From: Artemia franciscana
Taxonomy: Eukaryota; Arthropoda; Branchiopoda; Anostraca; Artemiidae
DNA: 64,000 nucleotides
Direction of reading: 5' to 3'
NCBI RefSeq assembly: GCF_032884065.1
Contig: NC_088883.1
Location: 30,187,310 to 30,251,309, forward strand
In this document: positions 1-10,257 of the stretch, in pieces
How the letters are laid out: the number at the start of each line of letters is the position of its first letter
Position numbering within the stretch: the stretch's first letter is position 1
Translations under genes and position numbers: made by a program
The notes under the pieces: generated by a model
Told to the model about the DNA's origin: nothing
Databases searched by the model: none
The model's input: the letters and a program-made list of their open reading frames with translations, nothing else

Positions 1-473
1 TTCACAGATAACTTGCCAGTGCTGAGTACGCTCGAAGCCTTGGATCCTAGGTCAACTAAGTTTATGGACACAGAGCCGCTCAAGCTTTTCTCTTCTCTTT
101 ACGGCGAGCTGGATATCGACAGCTTTCTTCTCGAATCTCAAGCTGGTATTGCCAAGCATTTCTTGCTCAATGAGGAGAAAAAGCCGGAAAACTTCCTAGA
201 CATTGTCGACCATCTTCAGGCATTACCAGTGGCTTACTCAGAAGTAATTCAAGTACTTCGTACTGCGTCACACTTCCAGAGACAACAGCGAGCAATGAGC
301 GTTTGTTTTCTAGCCTAGAAATAGTGGAAAACTACCTGCGGTTTACAACAGGAGGTGACAGTCACCTCCTTTTGATATTTGCAGAGAAGGATTTAGTAAA
401 AAATTTGAACTACAACCAGCTTGTTGACGATTTTGCAAAGATGAAAGCTCGGTGGTTCCCCTTGTTACCTTAA
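1..473 (+). pseudogene. hAT transposase C-terminal remnant (hAT-1)
   Basis: This is the C-terminal end of a hAT-family transposase, entering from the left edge. The frame open to 318 reads a hydrophobic and acidic stretch and then a segment like the start of the hAT dimerisation domain. After about position 270 the frame is lost. The neighbouring frame from about 285 continues with a motif like ERLFSSLEIVENYLR, typical of hAT C-terminal dimerisation, and stops at 471-473. At least one frameshift therefore separates the two halves. The family resembles the zinc-finger MYM-type hAT-derived proteins of animals. The element is dead, and its 5' part and left terminus lie outside the window. Confidence 0.7.
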
Positions 474-847
474 ATGTTGTTATATTTTTTTTCTTGTTAT
501 GCTTTTCTTTTTGTAAATATTTTTGATCTGGAAAATTTCTGTTGAAGGGACACTGAGATTCTGGTTACAACCCTCAACATAACCATGAAGGTAACTTTCA
601 CCGATATATTGTTTACTTAAATAAGAAAGTTTCTCGCTGAGGAATGCCAGCCTGTAGTCTGGTTGAATTTTCCACTTTCAGTTTAATCACTTTACCTCGT
701 TGATTGTATTCTTCGTTGTAATAATTAATCTTAGAGGTCAGTGAGGCTGAGTTCCACATTTGGTTACAGTACATCAACACACAGGTGCTGAAAATGCATT
801 TTTACTTAGAATATTCGATCAATATCCTGCCAAAACCTGGATTTTTC
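474..847. other. Intergenic stretch, nothing recognised
   Basis: AT-rich sequence between the hAT remnant and the MITE end. It may include 3' non-coding sequence of the hAT element. I see no ORF, repeat or RNA gene. Confidence 0.5.
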
Positions 848-926
848 TTACGCGACACAAAGTGAATCGGGGGGGGGGGCAGATGGAGTTCATGCTCACC
901 ACAAGATTTGGTCCAAATGGCGCCTC
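848..926 (+). mobile_element. Right end of a hAT-type MITE (second copy)
   Basis: These ~80 bases match the right part of the complete MITE at 45427-45799. Both contain a G-rich run, a stretch starting gatggagttcatg, and the terminal motif ccaaatggcgcct. The left part is missing or diverged. The satellite array starts directly at the MITE end. Confidence 0.6.
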
Positions 927-929
927 AGA

Positions 930-3165
930 CTAAGAGAGATGAATCGAATTCTTTTTAGAGTTAGAGACATAGGAAGTGGGAATTTATCAAGATTCAGTCA
1001 AACATATACATTCTTATAAGGTCACAAGTGGTATACTACAGTTTGAAATACATGAATTGGGTTTATACCAGAGTTTGAAAGCGATGAGTCGAATTCTTCT
1101 AGAGTTGGAGACATATAAAGAGGGAATTGATCAAGATTTAGCCAAGCACAGACACTATTATAAGTTCACAAGTGTTATACTAGAGTCTGAAATAGATGAA
1201 TTAGGTTTTTACCAGAGTCTGAGAATGATGAATCGAATTCTTTTACGAGTTAAAGACATGAAGTGAGAATCTATCAAGATTCAGTCAAACATAGAAACTA
1301 TCATAAGGTCGCAAGTAATATACGGTATTAAATAGATGAATTAGGTTTATACCAAAGTCTGAGAGCAATGAATCAAATTCTTCTAGAGTTGGAGACACAT
1401 AAAGTGGGAATTGATCAAGATTTAGCCAAGCACAGACACTATTATAAGCTCACAAATTGTAAACTAGAGTGTGAAATAGATGAATTAGGTTTTTACCAAA
1501 GTCTGCGAGATGAATCGAGTTCTTTGTAGAGTTGCAGACATATAAAGTGGAAGTTTATCAAGATTCAGTCAAACATATATCCTATTATCCGCTAACAAGT
1601 GTTATACTAGAGCTTGAAATAGATGAATTAGGTTTTTACCAAAGGCTGAGAGGGATGAATAAAATTCTTTTTAGAGCTGGAGACATATGAAGTGGGGAAT
1701 TATCAAGATCCAGTCAAACACGAACACTATTATCAGCTCACAACTGGCATACTACAGTATGAAATAGAGGAATTAGGTTTTACCAAAGGCTGAGAGAGAT
1801 AAATCGAATTCTTATTAGAGTTGAAGACCAATGAAGTGGGAATTTATCAAGATTCAGTCAAATACGGACATAATAAACAGCTCACAAGACAGAGACATTA
1901 TTATCAGTCAAAAGTGGTATACTAGAGTCTCAAATAGATGAACTAGGTTTTTACCAAAGTCAGAGAGAGATGAATGAAATCATTTTTAGAAATTAGGGAC
2001 ATGTGAAGTGTGACTTTGTCAAGATTCAGTCAAAAACAGACACTATTATCAGCTCATAAATGGTATACTGGAGTCTGAAATCGATAAATTAGTTTTTTTT
2101 TTACCAAAGTCTGAGAGAAGAATCGAATTTGTTCAGAGTTAGAGGCATGTGAAGTAAAGATTCTTCAAGATTCAGTCTAACACAGACACAATTATCAGCT
2201 CAAAATTGATTTACTAGAGTCTGAAATAGATGAATAAGGTTTTTACCAAAGTCAGAGAGAGATGAATCAAATTCTTTTTCGAAATTAGAGACATATAAAG
2301 TGTGAACTAATCAAGATTCAGTCAAACACAGACACTAATATCAGCTCACAAGTGGTATACTGAGACAGATGAATTAGGTTTTTACCAAAGGCTGAGAGAG
2401 ATGAATCGAATTCTTTTTAGAGTTAAGAGACATATGAAGTGGGAATTTAGCAAGATTCAGTCAAACACAGACACTATTATCAGCTCACTAGTGGTATACT
2501 AGAGTCAGAAATAGATGAATTAGGTTTTTACCAGAGTCTGAGAGAGATGAATCGAAATCATTTGAGCTAGAGACATACAAAAGTAGAAATTTATCAAAAT
2601 TCAATCAAACACAGACAATATTATCAGCTCACAAGTGGTATAATAAAGTCTGAAATAGATGAATTAGGTTTTCGCCAGAGTCTGAGAGAGATGAATCGAA
2701 TTCTTTTAAGTCTTACAGAGATGTGAAATGGAAATTTAGCAAGATTCAGTCAAACACAGACACTATTATCAGGTAACAAGTGCTATACTAGAGTATGAAA
2801 TGGATGAATTAGGTTCTTAACAAAGTCAAAAAGTGATTAATCCAATCCTTTTTAGAGTTAGAGACATATGAAGTGGAACTTTATCAAGATTCAGTCAAAC
2901 AGAGACCATATTATCAGCTGATAAGTGGTATTCTGGAGTCTGAAATAGATGAATCATGTTTTCACCAAAGTCTTAGAGACCCATATCGAATTATTTTTAG
3001 AGTTAGAGACATACAAAATGGAAATTTATCAAGATTCAGTCAGATACAAACACTATTATCAGCCCCCTAAGTGGTATACAAGAATCTGAAATAGATGAAT
3101 TAGGTGTTTACAAAAGTCTGAGAGAGATGAATTAAATTCTTTTTAGAGCTAGAGACACATAAAGT
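930..3165 (+). repeat. Satellite array, ~143-bp unit, about 15-16 copies
   Basis: A diverged tandem array. Landmarks recur every 141-145 bases: gatgaatcgaattc, agagttagagacata, aagattcagtcaaacac, and gaaatagatgaattaggttt. For example, the aatcgaattc landmark falls near 942, 1087, 1231 and 1371. Units carry scattered substitutions and small indels, so short ORFs inside the array (976-1266, 2873-3070) are chance readings of the repeat and not genes. The first unit abuts a MITE end, and the array stops near 3165. Confidence 0.9.
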
Positions 3166-3714
3166 GAGAATACACAACTGATTTTTTAGCTCTATTCCGG
3201 GTACCTGCAGCCAACATACAACCGCTTCTTTTTTCAATAACTTCATTGAAGTTAGGTTCATTTAGGCTTACTTCATATGGGGCTCCACGCTAAGAAATTT
3301 TGGAAACAAAATTCACCTCATCCCTCTCAGACTTTAGTAAAACCCATGTTAAGCTATCTCGAATTCTAGTATCCGCCATCAAACTTGTTAGTAGTATCAA
3401 AGCCTAAAAAAAAATCCTTTTCTTACATCTCCGACTTTTTAATAAACATTTTAAACGTTCGACTTGCTAGCGTATCATATTTATTTGTTCCAGCCAAAAC
3501 GGTAAGCACTCAGTGCTTGTCAAAACAATAATATAATAATATAAGCAATTTCTAATATTATAAACAAAGAACCTTGGAAAAAGATCTTTGTTTAATGAGA
3601 TTTCAAATATTATTATGATTTTTTCTCCTAAAATAGGACATATATATGTTAGTTCCTACCTTCCTTAAACTTTCTCAAATAATATACGCAACTTTGTCAC
3701 ATCATACAGTTCGT
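3166..3714. other. AT-rich stretch without recognisable genes
   Basis: Non-coding sequence between the satellite and the dispersed repeat. Nothing supportable was seen on either strand. Confidence 0.5.
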
Positions 3715-4717
3715 TCTAACAAACTGTAAGTATGGAGCGACCTGGCTCAATAGTAACCGAAACTAAAAAAACAGTTTTGATACCAGTAGATACATCAAAA
3801 GAATCAACCTTGCATGCTGATTTCAAATATATAAGGCTAATTTAGTTTAGTTACCAACGGTTACAAGCCAGAGAAAATTTGCCAGATTTTCGAAAAAAGA
3901 CAAAAATACCTCTAAGTCATAAAATCTTCATGAAAATCATACATCAGATTCACCGTATCAAAAAACCCTACAGTAAAGGTTTCAAGTTCCTATCTGAAGA
4001 AATGAGGAATTTTGTATTTTTTTTCCAGAAGAAAGATCCCAGATGCATGTTTAATTGTTTTTTTTTTCAGAAGAGATCGTTTCGACCCAGAGGTTCTAGA
4101 ATATCATGAGAAGGCTCATTCAAATGGAAATTAAAATTTCTAATGCTCTTTTAAAGAGACCAAACAATTGGAGGATAACTAGACCCCCCACGCCCATTTT
4201 TTCTCAAAATGATCCCGACCAAATTTTGAAAGAGCTACTTTGCTAAACATAGTTGAAATGCCAAATAACTATGCCTATGCATATACTGTGATCCCAACAG
4301 TCCATGGGGAAAGGTCTAAGTTACAAAATTGGCCTATTGTTTACGTATAGTATGTGTTACTGGGAAGTATGCATACATTTTTCGGGGGGGGGGGGAATAT
4401 CTACCGTTTGGATTTTTCACGGGGATAATTTTGCCATGGGAGGGGAGTTTCCAGGGGATGAATCTTTCACATGAAATTTTACTCTAGAGGAATTCACCAG
4501 AATCCCTAAACAAAATTCTTTTTATATCTTGCTTTCTCATTGTTGATTCAATTTTACTTGTGGAGATATTAAGGGTAATTGCCCAGGGTAAATTTTCAGT
4601 AGGATTCAATTTTCTAGAGAATCCGTAAGGAGCAGGGATTTATCCGTGGATGTGTAGCCAGATTTACTGGCATTCCCAAAAACAATCAGAAAATAAATAA
4701 AGATAAAAGCTAAAGAT

Positions 4718-5039
4718 AAAGTGATAAAAGCTAACATTTTACAAGTTAAAAAGTTTCCTTAATTGAACTAACTGTACTCATTAAAAATTGGAATAATTTC
4801 TTATAATGATATTTGCCTTCTCTGCAGCTAATCTTAAAGTTCTTTTGGGATTGGGCTTGTTTTTCTTCATTCCTATTTTTGTCTTATTTTGAACTATATT
4901 ATTTTCTATAATTATTTTGTGCATATAGGGTTGAGTGTGTATTCACCCAAGTCTCTATTTAGGGATGTATTATTATTTAAGTATTATTTTATTTCGATTG
5001 CCTTGCAGACAATTTGTTTGATTTCTAGGTCATTGCTAA
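4718..5039 (-). mobile_element. Penelope-like element C-terminal fragment, copy 1
   Basis: This segment is a near-identical direct repeat of 5932-6249 (about 97% by eye). Read on the minus strand it encodes the last part of a Penelope-like ORF, downstream of the GIY-YIG endonuclease core. It contains no complete domain and is inserted in a copy of repeat family Z. Confidence 0.65.
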
Positions 5040-5104
5040 GGAACAACATTAAAACTTAAAAGGAACAAAAATTATTACGTATATGAGGAAGGTGGCTCCT
5101 AGCT

Positions 5105-5424
5105 CTTTACGCTCAAGTTTGAATTTTGTCTCAATTTTTTAACAGCGACTCCCGAAAAACTGTTTGTTTAATTAGAACAACAGGAAGCTTTTTATAAAAG
5201 TACTAAAACAACTTTAGCGTAAATAGCGAGGTTTTGAGGAGGAGCAAACCCCTCACATACATCATAACTTCTGTTCGTTTTACATTTTAATGTTGCTTCT
5301 TACTCTCAGTTGAAAAAACTTGTTTTTCTTACTTAATATAGAGTCTGGACGATATACTATCATGGTGTCATAGAGAATTTTTATACATAAAACTCAATTG
5401 TTTTCACAAAATTTGAATAAATAA
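5105..5424 (+). repeat. ~320-bp direct repeat flanking LINE-A, left copy
   Basis: The 3' segment of repeat family Z. A diverged second copy lies at 7975-8297, just beyond LINE-A. Both end in aataaataaatgac, and LINE-A begins immediately after the left copy. The pair could be two family Z insertions or a family Z copy split by the LINE and duplicated. Confidence 0.65.
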
Positions 5425-5427
5425 ATG

Positions 5428-5931
5428 ACAGTTTTCACCAAATGTAGAATATCATCATCAGAAGGAAGGAAAAGATACTTTCGGGTCCTTTCTGGTGTTA
5501 AACAGGGTTGTGTCTGGTCACCTTTCCAATTTGCCCTAGCCATTGACCATTTGATCCATAAAACCAGAACCAAATGCATAAAATTAGATGTAGAACACGA
5601 AATTAATGATTTAGACCTTGCTGACAATATCATGCTCATTGAGTCCTGTAAACACAGACTACAATAATTACTAGAGGCTGTACATGATAGAGGCTGACTT
5701 ATGGGACTAAGAATACAACTACAGAAGAGAGAATAATGAGGACTTCTTTCCCAAGACAGTAAACCAACAAAACCTATTTGAATATTTTGGCCCTATATCC
5801 AAGGGCTGGTTTTAGCAAAGAAAATAATAAACAATAAAACACTTACAATAAAAGCTATCAGCTAAAAATCCATTTTTTTAAAATAGCCTTGGCATCATTA
5901 CTTCTTAAAGAAAAGTTCAGCCAAGACTGTG
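5428..5931 (+). pseudogene. LINE-A reverse transcriptase fragment
   Basis: Part of a non-LTR retrotransposon reverse transcriptase. The open part (5425-5667) contains an RT motif like GVKQGC followed by SPF and a degenerate catalytic box read as LADN where FADD is expected. There is no 5' ORF or endonuclease before it, so the element is truncated. The frame closes at 5667, and decayed sequence runs on to a Penelope fragment that begins at about 5932. The RT C-terminal region resumes near 6603. The D-to-N change in the catalytic pair and the breaks show it is dead. Confidence 0.7.
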
Positions 5932-6600
5932 AGATAAAAGCTAACATTTTACAAGTTAAAAAGTTTCCTTCATTGAACTAACTGTACTTATTAAAAATTG
6001 GAATAATTTCTTATAATGATATTTGCCTTCTCTGCAGCTAATCTTAAAGTTCTTTTGGGATTAGGCTTGTTTTCTTCATTCCTATTTTTGTCTTATTTTG
6101 AATTATATTATTTTCTATAATTAATTTTGTGCATATAGGGTTGAGTGTGGATTCACCCAAGTCTCTATTTAGGGATGTATTATTATTTAAGTATTATTTT
6201 ATTTTGATTGCCTTGCAGACAGTTTGTTTGATTTCTAGGTCATTGCTAATTAGAATTGTTTTGTCAAATAGAACATAATGATTTGGATTTTCAAGAATAT
6301 GATTGCTTAAAGCTGAATCAAATGATATGGAGTTTTTTCTAGTTTTTAATGTTTTTTCAATACTTTCTTTACGTTGCTGTCATCTTGTTCCTAAATTTTG
6401 GTAGGTTCAGCCAATGTAATAGTTTCCACAACTACATAGTATTTGATACACCCCTCTTAGACGAGTCACTGGGGTTTTATCCTTACCAGAATTGAGAAGA
6501 TTCATTATGCTTAAATTACTTGTGAATAGAACACGTAAATTGTTTTTTAAACAAAATTTTTCAGTTTTGAAGTAACTTTCAGAATATAATGTAGGTAAAT
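5932..6600 (-). pseudogene. Penelope-like element, GIY-YIG endonuclease end
   Basis: On the minus strand this reads as the C-terminal end of a Penelope-like retroelement. From about 6598 downwards one frame gives a segment like FCLKNNLRVLF, then a GIY-YIG-type core with the SCGNYYIG motif preceded by RLRGVYQ, then a helical stretch ending near 6050. Three in-frame stops, one directly after the YIG motif, show decay. The reverse transcriptase part is missing, so this is a 5'-truncated copy. It splits LINE-A. The distal part (5932-6249) is repeated at 4718-5039. Confidence 0.75.
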
Positions 6601-6602
6601 CA

Positions 6603-7180
6603 TGCTTGTGGGTTTATTCGAATTGGAGTAAGAATCAATGCTAATAAGACAACAAGTATGTCAGTGACAGATTCATCTTTACACCTGAGATGCAATAACC
6701 AGAACATTGAGCAGGTTCTTGATTTTAAATACCTCGGGAGCACAGTGTTAAATATGGTTTCTACTGAAAAAAATATATCACACTGCATTGGGCAGGCCTC
6801 TGGTATACTCAATAGACTGAAACCGGTATGGAGGTTACAGAGTTTCATCCTACAACTCAAACTTCGTCTATTCAATAGCACCGTCATCCCTGTCCTGTTG
6901 CATGCTTCTGAAACCTGGCATCTGAATAGCACACAAGAAAGGCAAATTCTAGCTTTCAAGAATGCATGTCTCTGGAGAACATTAAACATCCATTGGTTAC
7001 AAAAAATCTCTAATGAGAAGGTGAGACAGATGAACAGACAACCCATAGCGACAGATGTCATCAGAACACGTCTGTGGACACATCAGGACACATCTGGGAC
7101 ATGAACTTTGTATGGATGAATTCTGGATCCCAAAAGCAACATTCCAGAAAAAATCTGAAGGAAGAAGAAGAAGAGGCAGA
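6603..7180 (+). pseudogene. LINE-A RT C-terminal region, tandem copy 1
   Basis: Continuation of LINE-A after the Penelope insertion. The frame open at 6658-7104 gives the RT thumb and C-terminal region, with a YLGSTV-type motif and a segment reading ASETWHLN, then an arginine-rich end (RRRR-type) shared by the next two copies. It ends where copy 2 begins with the same tryptophan-arginine-leucine segment. The reading frame is broken near 7080-7110. Confidence 0.7.
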
Positions 7181-7545
7181 CCCAAAACCAGTATAGAGGT
7201 TGCAGAGTTTCTTAATCCAACTTAAACTTTATCTATTCAATAGCAACATCATCCATGTCCTGTTATATACTTCTGAAACCTGGCATCTGAATAATGCACA
7301 GGAAAGGCAAATTCTAGCTTTCAAGAATGCATGTCTCCAGAGAACATTAAACATCCATTGGTTTCGAAAAAACGCTAATGAGAAGGTGACACGGATGAAC
7401 AGACAACCCATAGTTAGAGATGTCATCAGGACATGTCTGTGGAAACATCTGGGGCATGAACTTTGTATGGATGAATCCCAGATCCCAAAAGCAACGTTCC
7501 AGAGAAAACCCAAAGGAAGAAGAAGAAGAGGCACACCTGAAACCA
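7181..7545 (+). repeat. LINE-A RT C-terminal region, tandem copy 2
   Basis: A tandem copy of the ~360-bp segment starting near 6823. It re-encodes the same ASETWHLN-type region and the same basic end. Its own frame (7200-7598) is open through the junction with copy 3, so the duplication keeps the reading frame roughly in register. Confidence 0.75.
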
Positions 7546-7974
7546 ATATGGAGGTTGCAGAGTTTCTTCCTCCAACTCAAACATCATCTATTGAATAGCA
7601 ACATCATACCTGTCCTGTTATATGCTTCTGAAACCTGGCATCTGAATAACACACAAGAAAGGCATATTCTAGCCTTTGTGAAGGCATGTCTCCAGAGAAC
7701 ATTAAACATCCATTGGTTACAAAAAATCTCTAATGAGAAGGTGAGACAGATGACCATACAACCTATGGTGACAGATGTCATCAGGACATGTCTGTGGAAA
7801 CATCTGGGGCATGTACTCTGTATGGATGAATCCTGGATCCCAAAAGCAACATTCCAGAGAAAACCCAAAGGAAGAAGAAGAAGAGGCAGGCCACGCAATA
7901 CTCTCAGGCATACTTATCAGACAGACCTGCAAAACAAAAATACTTTGTTTCAAGTCTCAAATCTTTATTCTGTC
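7546..7974 (+). repeat. LINE-A RT C-terminal region, tandem copy 3
   Basis: The third copy of the same ~360-bp segment; the landmark gaggttgcagagtttc recurs at about 364 and 356 bases. The frame 7420-7989 spans the copy 2/3 junction. After the basic region (about 7900) it continues with a short unique tail, which should be the true C-terminus of the LINE ORF. Confidence 0.75.
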
Positions 7975-8297
7975 TCATCTAAGTTTTGAATTCTGTCTCA
8001 AATCTTGACTCCTGAAACACTTTTTGTTTCATTAGAACAATAAGAAGCATTCTATAAAAGTACTAAAAAAAAATTTAGTGTAAAGACCAAGGTTTTGAGG
8101 AGGAGCAAACCACCCTCACATATGTAATAACTTCTGTCTGTCTTAAGTTTTAATATTGCTCTTTAATTTCAGTTGAAAACACTTGTTTATATTCTTTAAT
8201 ACAATAAAAGTCCATACAATATGCTATCATTGTGTAATGGAGAATTTTTATACACAAAATTCAATTGTTATCATGAAATTCAAAATAAATAAATGAC
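7975..8297 (+). repeat. Repeat family Z 3' segment (right copy flanking LINE-A)
   Basis: A diverged direct repeat of 5105-5424, ending in aataaataaatgac. It lies immediately after LINE-A. Confidence 0.65.
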
Positions 8298-8950
8298 ACA
8301 CTTTTACATAAGGCAATTTCTTTTGGAACAAATTTTCTAGGTTTTGCTTACTAGAAGGGCTAGGAGATCTTGATTCAGAGTTCATTCAGGCAGTCTTGAT
8401 TCAGAGTTCATGGTGTGAGGACCTTTTTTGGATATAACTTATTGCAAAAGGATTATTGTCTCTACCTAACCTACAGCTAAGATTTTGATAAATTAATTCA
8501 GTGACCAAAGGATTATAATTTGAATAAGCGGATTATTTTGTTACTGAGTGAAAATTCCCTTGGGAGCTGTGGATTTTCTTATAGATATTTTCATGATCAG
8601 TGACCTATATAATATAGGTTGGGATAAAGCAGTGCGAATTAAATTAAGACTATCCGATATTTATCGACAATTTAGTGAAATTGCTTTAGTGAAATTCAAA
8701 ATTAAGCATTGATTTTAGCATTGAATTTATTAGCTGAACAGGAAAATAAAATAAATTGTGCTTAATCAAGTGGATATTTACGGACTCTTATTCTTTACAA
8801 GTAATTTGAAATTATTTTTTCCTTAACAAATATCTGTTAATTAAAAGTTTGGACATTTAGAATTTATCAAAATCAGGCAACCCCGTCAAATCAGCCAGCA
8901 GTGTTGCCACATCAACCTATTTTGGCGAAAAAAAATTAATTTGTAGAGCT
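8298..8950. other. Non-coding AT-rich stretch
   Basis: No gene is recognised. A short direct repeat (tcttgattcagagttcat) occurs twice between about 8370 and 8412. The stretch ends at the 5' end of LINE-B. Confidence 0.4.
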
Positions 8951-9094
8951 CTCCAACTGCAGAAGAGAGCGGGAACGGTACAGAAGAGCCGTACTTGTAC
9001 CAGCCGTACTTTTGTACTTAAACTGCTGGGGACAGGTGTACTGCACTTCCCATTTTGTTGGAAGCTCAGGATATTAGACATTATCAAGTTTGCG

Positions 9095-10117
9095 ATGTCT
9101 TACAGTGTTAATGACGTTGCGTTTGGCAAATTCTACGGCTACCCTTTGTTGCCTGTTTGAATAGTTGGTATAACTGCATTGAAGAAGGGAAAATCTTATC
9201 AAGTATTTTGCTACGGATCACACGAAAAAGCATCACTGAGTGAGGGATTCATTTTGCCGTTCGAAGAAAATTTCCCCAAAGCTTCAAAGAAAAAGTCGAA
9301 AGGAGTTCAAGTTGCTTTTACTGAACTAGCCACATTTCCGGATGTGTATCAAGAAATAATGGGAATTGCTGGTGCTGCTTCGACAAGCAGTGTATCTTCA
9401 CTCTCGTCTACCCTAGTAAATGCGCAGAGTGAAATTGCCAAATTGAAAGTTAATCTTCTTCAAGATATTCACAAACAGGTGACTGAGAAATGTTCAGGCG
9501 ACAAAGGCGTGATCAGTGAACAAGCAATTAACACTATTGTTACCGAGATCTATGATGCAATAAGTCTCGATTACAGTTCAAAATTTGCAAATATTGAAAA
9601 GATGCTCAAGGGGTTTCAAGCTCAAATAATGGCGCTAGAAAATCGCATCAACATTCTAGAATACCGCAACGACGATTTGGAACAGGAAAGAAGATCGAAC
9701 GTTCTTCAAATCCATGGACAGTCTCAGATAGGTGGAGAAACGCTGCCCAATAGCGTTCTAGAGCTATTCAATGCTAAGATGGAGATCCGTGTGCTTGCTA
9801 GTGACATAGAGTCAACTGAGCGCTTACGTACTCGAGTTAGATCAGCGGAAAATGTTATCCCGCCCGTTCTCGTCACTTTTCATTCATCTGAGTATACAAG
9901 GCGCATGTTCATGAACAAAAAGAAGCTCGCCCGATCGAAAGTATTTATATCTGAGTATTTAACGCCAAAACGTAAGCAACTGCTGAATCTGGCACGCGAC
10001 AAATTTGGAGCTCGGAATGTTTGGACTGATGGTGGCCGTGTGCTAGCCAAACCGGAAAACAGTTCAGCCATCTTGAAAATTAGGTCACTGAATGACCTGA
10101 TCAGTGACCAGTACTGA
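9095..10117 (+). pseudogene. LINE-B ORF1 protein with PWWP-like N-terminus
   Basis: The ATG at 9095 opens a frame of 340 codons with one internal stop (TGA at 9158-9160). Past that stop the frame is open to 10117. Residues 1-75 resemble a PWWP chromatin-reader domain: a start like DVAFGKFYGYP, an LLP turn in place of PWWP, a beta strand with a VFCYGS motif (compare the FFGT motif of PWWP proteins), and a basic helix. Residues 100-200 include a coiled coil. The rest resembles the RNA-binding core of LINE ORF1 proteins, with a VLQIHG start and a basic C-terminal segment with KPENSS near its end. The role would be RNA binding in the retrotransposition particle. The PWWP call is my inference and needs a profile search. 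Confidence 0.65.
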
Positions 10118-10257
10118 CATGTTGAATCCATCCTCAGTTCTTTCGTTTATTTGGGGTTGGCTGCTTGTTTTGCTAATCTTGTGTCAAAAACTTTTTTGTT
10201 TGTTTTGTCATTAAGATATCAAAGAGTTCGCACTATTGAGCATACTAGAGTATTATC

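Larger units (their letters stand above)
3715..5424 (+). repeat. Dispersed repeat family Z, copy 1 (interrupted)
   Basis: An unclassified, apparently non-coding dispersed repeat that recurs in this window near 7975-8297, 48640-49335, 52250-53600, 54130-54275, 59320-60500 and, inverted, 60560-61430. Shared landmarks are ggctcaatagtaacc near the start, aatatataag, a block around ccatggggaaagg, and a 3' part with gaggttttgaggagga and cagttgaaaaaacttg. It ends in aataaataaatgac. A Penelope fragment (4718-5039) sits inside this copy. I cannot assign a superfamily. Its polarity is set by the copies at 3715 and 59320. Confidence 0.7.

Noticed and set aside
976..3070. Short repetitive ORFs in the satellite
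   Set aside because: They follow the tandem DNA repeat and break in most units; no start context or known domain.
930..3165. CRISPR-like array
   Set aside because: Repeat units are 143 bp, contiguous and diverged, with no spacer structure; the genome is eukaryotic.
3879..4109. 76-codon ORF rich in Phe and Lys
   Set aside because: It lies in dispersed repeat family Z; the equivalent position of the copy at 59480 is not open.
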